Assembly (NCBI RefSeq): GCF_050303215.1
Contig: NZ_JBNLBH010000096.1
Location: 1 to 64,000, forward strand
Reading direction: 5' to 3'
Source of the DNA: Haliangium sp050303215
Lineage (GTDB): Bacteria; Myxococcota_A; Polyangia; Haliangiales; Haliangiaceae
DNA: 64,000 nt
The notes beneath the pieces are model-generated. The model saw only the letters and a program-made list of their open reading frames with translations. It was not told the DNA's origin and made no database searches. This document shows positions 25,219 to 44,194 of the stretch, in pieces. A program made the position numbers and the translations under genes. Position 1 is the stretch's first letter, and the number at the start of each line of letters is the position of its first letter.

Positions 25219-25528
25219 ATACCGTACTGACCGAGCATCTATGACGATATCCCTCGATGACTCAGGGCTACCGCGACGGTGGCTCCCGCGTCTGAGATTC
25301 GATATCTCGGATATACACCTCAGTGACGTCTGCCATTCGTCGATTGGGTGAGCTCATCTCCATGGGCCCATCTGGACGACGAAGCGAGAGACGCGGTCAA
25401 CCGGCTCACGCGCGAGCATTGCTCGCTATGGTGTCGCTCCGCGCGCGGGAAAAGTCAATGCCTTGGACATTTGTCTCGGCGTATGCCTGAGATCCTGTTT
25501 TGCATCACCCGCTGCGAGCGCATCGTTT

Positions 25529-25556
25529 GCCGCTCGTCCGGTTCCCGACGAGCGGC
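25529..25556. other. Perfect 10-bp hairpin in gene-poor DNA
   Basis: GCCGCTCGTC and GACGAGCGGC form a 10-bp stem with an 8-base loop. There is no T-run after it, so it is not a standard terminator. It may be part of a structured RNA. Confidence 0.4.
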
Positions 25557-26180
25557 GGTGACTACCCGGTGGATCTCTGTCCGTCATGTCCATTTTCCTT
25601 TCACAGGAACGCAGGCCGAAGCTCAGCCCGACGCTCCGATTTACTGATCAGGCCGATTCAGATGCAGTCTTCGTCTGGCTGTTCTCCCTCAGAAGTACCG
25701 TTTTCAACACCTGATTCCATGTTACTCATTCGCCCCGCGCAGGCAAGCAGAATCGGTACGCAGACGCATATCCAACCAAGGTCGTTGCTGCCCGGAGGTC
25801 GACGACGCCGTGCGGCGATGGCCCGGTAAGGGGCCGGTACAGGCCCAGCAGCGAGCCCCCCTGCCCAAGGGGCCGGCGATCTTCGCCTCGGGCGCGACGC
25901 CACACGGCACTCCGACGCTGCGGGCTGGCCGCGTGGCGCAGCGCGCCTCCCCGAGGCCACGGCAGCGCGCTCGACAACACTCCGGCGATGCGGGTTGACG
26001 GCGTTGTACAGCGTTCCCGCCACGCCCAGCGGAGACTCGGCGGCGCGCCCTGTCCGCGCCTCGCAGCGCTGGTTTGGCGGCGAACGGCATCAGCAGCCAC
26101 CTGGGCCCAAACCAGGGACATCGCAAATCCGATCGAGTTGGCAAACGATATGCATTCTTCGATCGCGGAAGGAGCCTCAG

Positions 26181-27059
26181 ATGGACATCAAGCACATCGT
26201 CGTCGGGACCGACTTCTCCGATGAGGCCGATGCGGCCGCCAAGCAGTCCCTCGGCATCGCCCGCCGCACGGGCGCACAGATCACGCTGGTACACGCCTGC
26301 CCGGTGGTCGAGCCGCCGTCGCGCACGGTGACCACGCAGTGGAGCGCGCTGATGCAGCGCCACCTGTCGACCAACCGCAAACGCCTCGAAGAGCTGCGCG
26401 TCTCCATGAGCGGGCAGGGCCCTGAGATCTCACACATGGTCGTGGACGACGTGCCCGACGCCGGCCTCGCCAGCAGCGCGACCGATCTCGACGCCCAGCT
26501 CATTGCGGTGGGCACCCGCGGCTTCACCGGGGTCAAGCACCTGCTGCTCGGCAGCGTGGCCGAGAAGGTCGTCAGGCGCAGCCCGGTGAGCGTGCTGGTC
26601 GCCCGGCCCTCCTCGAACCAGGCTCAGGGCGGGTACCACCACATCCTGGTGCCCACCGACTTCTCCGACGCTGCAGAATTTGCGCTCCAGAGCGCCGTGG
26701 CCCTGGCCGCCGAGGGCGCCAGGATCGAGGTCTGGCATTGGTGGCACAGCCCCTACGGCGGACCGTTGCCCGACCCCGAGTCGCTGCGCCAGGAGATCGA
26801 GAGCAGCACCCACGCCGCTGGAGAGACCCTCGTCGAGCGCTACCGCGCGCCGCACCTTCAGATGTCGTTCGGGACCGCCGAGGCCCCGCCCAACTTCGGC
26901 ATCCAGCAGAGACTCACCGCCGGCGGCGACTACGACCTCGTGGTCACCGGCAGCCATGGCCGCCACGGGGTCACGCGCTGGCTCATCGGCAGCGTGGCCG
27001 AGGCCACGGTCCGGCATGCTCCGTGCTCTGTGCTGGTGGCTCGGGCCCCTGTCTCCTGA
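26181..27059 (+). CDS. Tandem universal stress protein (UspA)
   Basis: 292 residues with two Usp domains. Domain 1 (1-~147) has HIVVGTDFSDEADAA and the ATP-binding GTRGFTGVKHLLLGSVAEKV; domain 2 (~153-292) has HILVPTDFSDAAEFA and GSHGRHGVTRWLIGSVAEATV. Both keep the G-x2-G-x9-G(S/T) pattern of ATP-binding members. GGAAGGAGCCTCAG sets the start at 26181. It lies behind a long gene-poor region and probably has its own promoter there. Confidence 0.92.
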   Translation: MDIKHIVVGTDFSDEADAAAKQSLGIARRTGAQITLVHACPVVEPPSRTVTTQWSALMQRHLSTNRKRLEELRVSMSGQGPEISHMVVDDVPDAGLASSATDLDAQLIAVGTRGFTGVKHLLLGSVAEKVVRRSPVSVLVARPSSNQAQGGYHHILVPTDFSDAAEFALQSAVALAAEGARIEVWHWWHSPYGGPLPDPESLRQEIESSTHAAGETLVERYRAPHLQMSFGTAEAPPNFGIQQRLTAGGDYDLVVTGSHGRHGVTRWLIGSVAEATVRHAPCSVLVARAPVS

Positions 27060-27393
27060 GCCGCGCTCGGCAAGAATTGCCGCCGCATCGCGCCAGCACG
27101 CAGTTTCTACGGGATGTCGAAGCGGGCGCATGACCCCTGGCGAACAGGGACCTACCCCGATCGAAGGCGTGTTCGCGCGCGCGGCCTCTTCAGTCGAGCG
27201 TCGGATTGTTGTAGAAATACAGCTCGTGGGGAGCGTTCTCCGGTACGACCACTGGAGGACGTGACGCGACGGAGTCTCCCCTCTCGGGATGGGTCGTACC
27301 GCCCCCCCAAGGCACCAGCCTGATGTATCGCCTCCCTCTCCGATGTCTCCTTTGCGCCCCTCGCGTTGTCGGCGCTCTTGCGCCCACTAAGGC
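27060..27393. other. Intergenic region
   Basis: 334 bases between the UspA gene and the giant kinase gene. I see no small gene, hairpin terminator or recognised operator. The promoter of the kinase gene should lie here. Confidence 0.5.
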
Positions 27394-32304
<4,911 letters not shown>

Positions 32305-32345
32305 ACGCGGTCGCGGCCGGCACGCCAAGCTCTCTCCCACGCCCA

Positions 32346-32780
32346 ATGCAAGCCATGGACGCCGCACGCCTCTTGCTGTTCTCGGGAGGGCTTGCGATCT
32401 TCTTCTCGTCCCTGCTGGGCGTAGCCATGCTCGTGCCCATGCAGCCGTGGGGCCAGCGCCTGGTCGCCAAGGCCAAGCTCAAGCCGATCGGCGCCGCTCA
32501 CCTCGATTGGATCGTGCTGGCCCTGATGCAGGGCCTGGCCGCCGGCGTCATCGTCGGCTTCGACCTGAGCGTGTCGCCGTGGGCCGCGTGGGCCTTGGTC
32601 TTCGGCGGCTGGGCCAACCCGCTGCCGTACGTCTTCCGCGCCTTCGGCGTCAACGCCTTCGCCTTCGCCGGACCGCTCCACCAGCGCCTGGCCGCAGCCC
32701 TGGGCGGGCTGTCGAGCGCGGCGATCCTCTACGGCTGGGCCGTCATCCTCACCGGCGCCTGGACCGCCTGGCCGCCCTGA
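32346..32780 (+). CDS. Small multi-pass membrane protein
   Basis: 144 residues with about four hydrophobic helices (LLLFSGGLAIFFSSLLGVAM, LDWIVLALMQGLAAGVIVG, WAAWALVFGGWANPLPYVF, LSSAAILYGWAVILTGAW). The pattern recalls hydroxylaminobenzene-mutase-like small membrane proteins (a His after a short loop, then a helix), but I would not name a function. It starts 41 bases after the hybrid kinase stop and may be co-transcribed. Confidence 0.6.
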   Translation: MQAMDAARLLLFSGGLAIFFSSLLGVAMLVPMQPWGQRLVAKAKLKPIGAAHLDWIVLALMQGLAAGVIVGFDLSVSPWAAWALVFGGWANPLPYVFRAFGVNAFAFAGPLHQRLAAALGGLSSAAILYGWAVILTGAWTAWPP

Positions 32781-33360
32781 GCCCGGCTGGGCGCTTGCTG
32801 CAGCGCGCCGTCGAGCGCCCAGGCACCCGCGTCACGCCAGCATCAGCCCGCTCGCATCGAGCTCGTGGCGCCACCACGGCACGGCCTCCACGCCGACCCC
32901 CGCGTGGGCACCGGACCCGCGCCGGGCGCACCCGCGCATCGGTCCAGAAAAGCACGCAGCGTCGCGGCGACCGGAGCCCCCAGCGCACCATCCCTCGCCC
33001 TCGCCGCCCGCACTCCTCACCACCTACGCCCGGGTGCGCCTCCTCCGTCGCCGCCACCCCACCGCCCGTACCTCCTCGCTCCGCCGCCGCGACGCTGCGT
33101 GCAACATTCGTCGAATCCGCGCCGTGAGCGCCATGGATCGGGCAGCCGCGGACGTCACGTCGATCTCGTCCGCCGTGGTCGGCGGCGACCGCGAGCGCGC
33201 AGCTATCAACGCAGACTCGCATGTCATCTCTCGTGTCGTCGAACATCGTGCCTGATCCGCTCGCGCCTCGCGTGCGGCCTTCATATATGCAGTCGCAGAC
33301 CAGGGCCGATGGATCGCTCGCGCCCGCGAATTTTTCGATCATTCTTGCAACTACTCTGAA
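32781..33360. other. Intergenic region between convergent genes
   Basis: 580 bases between the small membrane protein (plus) and the caspase-like protease gene (minus). Reading frames present here are short and have no family resemblance or ribosome binding site. I see no clear terminator. Confidence 0.45.
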
Positions 33361-34839
33361 TCACACGGCGCGCGCGGCAATGCGCACGGCCGGATCGCCG
33401 AGCACGATGAAGTTGCGCGCGTCGCTGTGAGCGGTCCACATCTTGACCAGCGCCTCGGGCCCGGGGCCGGCCCCAAACCCGATCCGCTCGTACGCGTCCG
33501 CCAGCCGCGTGGCCAGCTCGCTGTGGCGTAGGTTGAGCGGCTCCATGGCGGCGCCCACGGGCTGACCCTCGAGCAGCCGACGCACCATGTCTTCGAACAC
33601 GGTGAGCTGCGGTGAGTTGCGCGCGCCCAGGAAGGAGTGCGTCCAGGCCCGCTCGACGTGGGCCAAGACCGCCAGCGCACCGCCCTTGGGGTGGGCCAGG
33701 AGCCGCTGCGGCAGCCGGGCCACGAAGGCCTCGGGCGCGATCTCGACCGGCCGACCCATGCTGCGATGGGCGAAGTCGTCTCGACGCGGGGTGCCGCCGC
33801 CGTAGCACGCGAACAGGAACGCGATCATGCCGTGCACGCGCGCATCGCCGAGATCGTCGCCCGAGATGTACAGGCTGGGGTCGATCTCCGAGGGGCCCAT
33901 GCCCCGCGACCAGCCCGCGCCCAGGAGCGCGCCCTGATGGTCGCGCTGGCGCTCGTGCCCGGCCGGGAACTCCATGCCGTGGCTGGCCGTGAACAGCAGC
34001 GCCGGGGGCGCATCGGCTGCGAGCAGCTCGGCCAAGGCCGCGGGCGTGGCCCGCTCGCGCAAGATCTCGTGCACCTCCCAACCCGCCGGCGCCGGGGTTC
34101 CGGCCGACATGTCCGGATCGGGCGTGCCGACCAGCCACTTGGCCAGCGGCTCCACCAGCAAGTTGGTGCTGAGCCTCGTGGCCATGTCGCCCTCGTTGAC
34201 GACCCCGAACATGCCGCACCGGCGCGGCAAGCCGAGCGGCGCCCCGGTCCCGAACGGGCCTCGGCCGGTCTCGGCCGCCACCACGCTGTTTGCGTACCGG
34301 GCGTACTCGTCGGCGGTGTCGAAGCACAGCCGGCCGAGCGCGAACTGCACGTCGAACAGGTACTGAAATCGAAACGGAATCCGCTCGGGCGAGCCCACCA
34401 CCAGCAGGTAGTAGGGCACGCCCCTGGCCGGATCCACCGGCCCGGCCCCGATCCGGTACCGGGCCATGAACATCTGAGTGTCCTCATCGACCCGATGTCC
34501 GGCCTTGCCGTCGAAGACCCGGTAGCGCTCGCCCGCCTGCTGCTCGCGCAGCGCGAGCAGCGGCTGCATAGCCTCCTTGACCTCGGGCGAGGCGTCATCC
34601 GCGAAGATGACGCCCCACCCGGTCTTGCCCAGGTCGCGCGGATCGATGCCCTCGATGAGGGACAATCTCCGCGCATGGCTGCGTTCGTACCAATCCTTCA
34701 ACCAGCGCCTGACGCCCTCGTCCTCGCGCCCCCCGCCGCGGATGAGGTCCGCCAGCTTGCCGACATCCATGGCCGGCAGGGCGTAGTCTCCGGTGACGGC
34801 GTTGACGCCGTTGACAAGAATCTTCCTATCGTCGTCCAT
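33361..34839 (-). CDS. Caspase/gingipain-like (clan CD) cysteine protease
   Basis: 492 residues, cytoplasmic (no signal). The catalytic dyad of clan CD is visible: His287 in ALLFTASHGMEF and Cys345 in IAFLFACYGGGTP, each after a hydrophobic strand as in caspases, CHAT and C25 gingipains. AVLAHVERAWTHSFLG and the near-terminal FIVLGDPAVRI also occur in C25-type domains. The N-terminal ~270 residues look like a partner- or substrate-sensing region (YYLLVVGSPERIPFRFQYLF). I chose ATG 34839 because GGAGGAGCGTC lies directly upstream; a start at 34872 would add 11 residues. It is the last gene of the sigma/kinase operon and would be its effector. The exact family is unsure. Confidence 0.75.
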   Translation of the reverse strand: MDDDRKILVNGVNAVTGDYALPAMDVGKLADLIRGGGREDEGVRRWLKDWYERSHARRLSLIEGIDPRDLGKTGWGVIFADDASPEVKEAMQPLLALREQQAGERYRVFDGKAGHRVDEDTQMFMARYRIGAGPVDPARGVPYYLLVVGSPERIPFRFQYLFDVQFALGRLCFDTADEYARYANSVVAAETGRGPFGTGAPLGLPRRCGMFGVVNEGDMATRLSTNLLVEPLAKWLVGTPDPDMSAGTPAPAGWEVHEILRERATPAALAELLAADAPPALLFTASHGMEFPAGHERQRDHQGALLGAGWSRGMGPSEIDPSLYISGDDLGDARVHGMIAFLFACYGGGTPRRDDFAHRSMGRPVEIAPEAFVARLPQRLLAHPKGGALAVLAHVERAWTHSFLGARNSPQLTVFEDMVRRLLEGQPVGAAMEPLNLRHSELATRLADAYERIGFGAGPGPEALVKMWTAHSDARNFIVLGDPAVRIAARAV

Positions 34840-34918
34840 GACGCTCCTCCGCGCGGGATTGCAGCCGGACATCCAGACGATGTCAATCGATCACGCGACG
34901 TTGGCGCGGCCGGCGAGG

Positions 34919-35518
34919 CTACTTGTCCGTCTCTCCCTCACCGTCATCGTCGTCGCCGGCCACCGGGTCTTGGAAGGTCCACCTGCTGGGATCGGTGGGG
35001 TGGCGCAGCTTCACCCACAGCTCGTAGTAGCGCGAGGGCTCCAGAGCCAGGGTAAGGCGCTCCACGCCCTTGTCGTCCGGCGACGACCGCTGCCAGAAGT
35101 ACACGCCCACGTTCGAGTAGTGATAGGTCTTGTCGCGCTCGGCGGTGAAGGTGCGGGGCAGGACGCCGCGCGGGGCCTGCTCGGCGTCCCACTCGATGGA
35201 CATCGCCCAGGCCTCGAAGCCCACACCGGCGTGCAGCGGTCCACGCTCCATGTGGATCTCGAGCTTGCCAGGCCGAAGCTTGGGGTTCATCGGCGCCAGG
35301 ATCAGGTCGTTGGCCGAGGTGTGGATGGACAGGTTACCGCACTCCACCCATGCGTCGCCGTTGCGCACCGCGAAGCTGCCGAGGTTGTCCCCGCCGTCCC
35401 AGTCGACGCGAGCGTGGATGCTCGGACCGTCGCTGTGGCGGACATCGTACGGTTGCGAAAGATCGAGGAACTCGTCGATGGGGAGAACGTAGCGCTTGTT
35501 GGTCTTCATTTTGGACAT
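34919..35518 (-). CDS. Unrecognised 199-residue protein of the protease operon
   Basis: The start at 35518 (MSKMKTNKRYVLPIDEFLDL) is fixed by GGGAAGGCAACT immediately upstream. The body looks beta-rich with many aromatic residues (NVGVYFWQRSS, WVKLRHPTDPSRWTFQDP) and the tail is acidic (GDDDDGEGETDK). No signal peptide, membrane helix or known motif is seen. It lies between the kinase (46 bases upstream) and the protease (79 bases downstream), so a role as substrate, inhibitor or adaptor of the protease is a reasonable guess only. Confidence 0.6.
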   Translation of the reverse strand: MSKMKTNKRYVLPIDEFLDLSQPYDVRHSDGPSIHARVDWDGGDNLGSFAVRNGDAWVECGNLSIHTSANDLILAPMNPKLRPGKLEIHMERGPLHAGVGFEAWAMSIEWDAEQAPRGVLPRTFTAERDKTYHYSNVGVYFWQRSSPDDKGVERLTLALEPSRYYELWVKLRHPTDPSRWTFQDPVAGDDDDGEGETDK

Positions 35519-35564
35519 AGTTGCCTTCCCTGCTGTGTCATCCATGTTCGCGATCGAAAAAAAT

Positions 35565-38723
<3,159 letters not shown>

Positions 38724-38733
38724 TACCCTGAAA

Positions 38734-39383
38734 TCAAAAGACTTTTTCGGCCGCCAGGGCCGCCGCCATGTCGCGCCGACAGCGATCGACCCAGTCGGCC
38801 AGACGAGTCACCGTGCTCTCCAGGAGGGCGGGCGAGTCGGCCAGCGCGGCCATGGCCTCCTCCAACCGGGTTCGAGCACGCTGCAGCCGACCGCGCACCG
38901 TGCCCACCGGCAGACCCTGGACCTGGGCGATCTCCTCGGTGGTCATTTCTTCCCAGTAGTGCAGCTCGAGCAGGATCTGGTACTTGAGGGGGATGTGGCG
39001 CAAGGCCTCGAGCAACAGTCGCTGCTCGTCCTGCCGCGCGATGAGGGATGTCGGGCTGGGCGACAGGTCGCAGGCGGCGACGACCTCCAGATCGAGCCGC
39101 TGGCCGTTGCGGTACTTGTCGCGCAGGTGGGTGCGAAGCACGTTGTAGGCCACCGCGAACAGGTACGCCCGGAACTTGTCGTGCTCCTTCAGCCGCTCCC
39201 GCCCCTTCACACACGCCAGGAAGGTCTCCTGCACCATGTCATCCACCCCGTCACTGACCTTGTTGAGAAAGAAGCGCTCCACCATCAAGAAGTAGCGCTG
39301 GAACAGCTCCTCCCCGGCGGCGTTGTCGGCTCGCCCCCAGCGCTCGAGCAATTCGGCATCACTGGACGGCATACTGCATCGTA

Positions 39384-39387
<4 letters not shown>
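38734..39387 (-). CDS. ECF-type sigma-70 factor
   Basis: 217 residues with region 2 (LFQRYFLMVERFFLNKVSD, VDDMVQETFLAC, KFRAYLFAVAYNVLRTHLRD) and region 4 (LLLEALRHIPLKYQILLELH, EEMTTEEIAQVQGLPVGTVR). There is a C-terminal extension of ~40 residues and no anti-sigma gene beside it; the next gene is a Ser/Thr kinase, which may take that regulatory role. The start is GTG 39387, overlapping the upstream lipoprotein stop by GTGA, or ATG 39372 (MPSSDAELL). Confidence 0.9.
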
Positions 39388-41147
<1,760 letters not shown>

Positions 41148-41210
41148 GAAGGGATTCTCGCAGCTTGCCCTGTCTTGTTGGGCGATCGCGGCCATGTTAT
41201 CAACGCATTC

Positions 41211-41957
41211 ATGCACGCATGCCGTCCTGCTGGCCAGCTCGCGACGACCCCGATCACCCCGGAGGCCTCGACGTCCACGCAGACCCCATGTGCCGGTGAC
41301 CCGACCCCCGAGGTCGCCGCCGGGCCCGCGCGTTGGGCCCGGACGCCCTTGGGTCCGAGCCTCGCCCTCGTCCTCGCGGTAGCGCTGAGCGCCGCCGGTT
41401 GCGGGGACCCGCTGGAGGCGAGCCGGCCCAAGCCCGAGATCGTGCCCAGCCCGGCGGTGCAGCTCGAGCTGCCCGAGGTGCCGGCATTCGAGATCCCGGG
41501 ACTGCACCCGGACGGCACCCACAGCGTCCGCGAGATGCGGCTCAACAGCGCCCGCCTGCTCGAGAGCAAGGTCCAGGTCAAGGGCTTCGTCACCTGGATC
41601 TACGACTGCGTCAGCGAGCTCCAGGGCCCTGACGACCGGCCCGAGGACGTCCGCAAGAAGATCGCCGAGGATCCCACCTTGTGCCAGCGCCCGCACTTCT
41701 ACCTGGGTGACAGCGCCGACACCAGCGGCGAGCGCAGCATCTGGATCGTGGACGTGCCCCGCAAGCTCCGCTCCGACGAGCTCCGAACCATGGGCCGAGC
41801 CGAGCGCGCGGCCATGCCCAAACCGCCCAAGATCGACATCGGCGACGAGGTGATCGTCACTGGGGCGTGGAAGCGCGAGTCCTCGGGCGGGTTCAGCAAC
41901 AGCCTCGGCCTGCTCGAGTACGAAGACCTCAAGAACCTCACCCTCGAAGCGAAGTAG
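41211..41957 (+). CDS. Lipoprotein of unknown function
   Basis: 248 residues if started at ATG 41211. A hydrophobic stretch ending in a lipobox (LALVLAVALSAAGCGDP) shows lipoprotein export, but ~55 residues precede it, so the true start may be a TTG near 41355 just before the signal. The mature part has an OB-fold look (VQVKGFVTWIYDCVSEL, DIGDEVIVTGAWKRESS) with two Cys that could form a disulfide. Similar myxobacterial lipoproteins exist; function unknown. It is divergent from the substrate-binding lipoprotein, with only 63 bases between them. Confidence 0.65.
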   Translation: MHACRPAGQLATTPITPEASTSTQTPCAGDPTPEVAAGPARWARTPLGPSLALVLAVALSAAGCGDPLEASRPKPEIVPSPAVQLELPEVPAFEIPGLHPDGTHSVREMRLNSARLLESKVQVKGFVTWIYDCVSELQGPDDRPEDVRKKIAEDPTLCQRPHFYLGDSADTSGERSIWIVDVPRKLRSDELRTMGRAERAAMPKPPKIDIGDEVIVTGAWKRESSGGFSNSLGLLEYEDLKNLTLEAK

Positions 41958-42013
41958 CTCCCCACCGCGCACGTCGTCCGCCGCGGCGACCACGTGCGCC
42001 GACGCGCCGTCCT

Positions 42014-42952
42014 ATGTCCCCTCCCGAGCTGTTCGCCGACGCCGGCCTCGATCGCCTTGCCCACCGCCGCGGTGACAGCGCCTGGCTGGCCGAGGCGCTG
42101 GCCTCGCCCGCCAACCGGCTGGTCCTGGTGTGGCGACACAAGCTGCTCCTGGCCGGACCCGGTGAGGCTCGCCTGGCCGAGGTGCCCGCCCCTGCGCACG
42201 CCGAGCTGGCCGCCCCCGACTGTCCGCCCGTGCTGCTGGGCGAGGTCGACGGCACGGTCTACTTCGGGCTCGACCTCGGACACCTCGACCAGCTCGACCA
42301 GCTCCAAGCCGGGTCCTTCGCCGACCTGCGCCGTCTGCTGATGGCGTGGGCGCGTGTCGCCGACGCTCCCGAGGTCCGCCGCGACGCGCACCTCATGGCC
42401 TACGCCCAGGCCCTGCTGTCGTGGCACCGCCAGCACCGCTTCTGCGGCGCGTGCGGCGCGGCCACCCGGGTCGAGCTGGCCGGTCACCTGCGCCGCTGCC
42501 CCGACTGCGCGCACGAGCATTACCCCACCGCGGCCACGGCCATCCTGGCCCTGGTCCACGACGACCGCGACCGGGTAGTTCTCGGACGCTCGGCCCGGCA
42601 CCCCCCGGGCATGCGCTCGATCCTGGCCGGCTTCCGCGAGCCCGGCGAGAGCCTCGAGGACACCGTCGCCCGCGAGGTGTTCGAGGAGGTCGGGCTCACG
42701 GTCACCGACATCCGCTACCACGGCTCGCAGCCGTGGCCCTTCCCCGGCTCGCTCATGGTCGGCTTCAGCGCCCGCGCCACCGCCACCGAGATCCGCGTGG
42801 ACACCGAGGAGCTCGAAGAGGCGGCCTGGTACGATCGCGACCAAGTCCGGGCCATGGTCGAGGCCGACGACATCCGCGTCCCACCGCGGACCAGCCTGTC
42901 GGGCCGGCTCCTCCGCGACTGGCTCGCCGACGAGCTCGATCGCAGGGACTGA
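42014..42952 (+). CDS. nudC: NudC-like NADH pyrophosphatase (Nudix)
   Basis: 312 residues. A NudC-type N-terminal domain, then a zinc ribbon (FCGACGAAT and CPDCAHEHYP) and the Nudix domain with GFREPGESLEDTVAREVFEE, followed by the NADH-specific SQPWPFPGSLMVGF. NudC hydrolyses NAD(H) and can remove NAD caps from RNA. Start ATG 42014 follows the lipoprotein stop by ~55 bases. All key residues are present. Confidence 0.92.
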   Translation: MSPPELFADAGLDRLAHRRGDSAWLAEALASPANRLVLVWRHKLLLAGPGEARLAEVPAPAHAELAAPDCPPVLLGEVDGTVYFGLDLGHLDQLDQLQAGSFADLRRLLMAWARVADAPEVRRDAHLMAYAQALLSWHRQHRFCGACGAATRVELAGHLRRCPDCAHEHYPTAATAILALVHDDRDRVVLGRSARHPPGMRSILAGFREPGESLEDTVAREVFEEVGLTVTDIRYHGSQPWPFPGSLMVGFSARATATEIRVDTEELEEAAWYDRDQVRAMVEADDIRVPPRTSLSGRLLRDWLADELDRRD

Positions 42953-42973
42953 GTTCCACGCTACAATGACACC

Positions 42974-44168
<1,195 letters not shown>

Positions 44169-44194
<26 letters not shown>

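Larger units (their letters stand above)
24925..26180. other. Gene-poor region of ~1.25 kb
   Basis: I find no supportable protein gene between the phosphoesterase and the UspA gene. The part from ~25220 to 25760 is visibly less GC-rich than the surroundings and codon use in all frames is unlike the neighbours. It contains a strong bidirectional terminator (25183-25218), a second perfect 10-bp hairpin (25529-25556) and a GAGAT/ATCTC inverted repeat (25294-25308). It could hold a small RNA, the remains of a lost gene or long regulatory DNA. Confidence 0.5.

Noticed and set aside
25348..25647. 99-codon open frame in the gene-poor region
   Set aside because: No ribosome binding site, no codon bias like the neighbours, and the translation has no recognisable motif.
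25658..25729. Possible 23-residue acidic peptide (starts MSNMESG) on the minus strand
   Set aside because: No good Shine-Dalgarno, no modifying enzyme nearby and no family resemblance.
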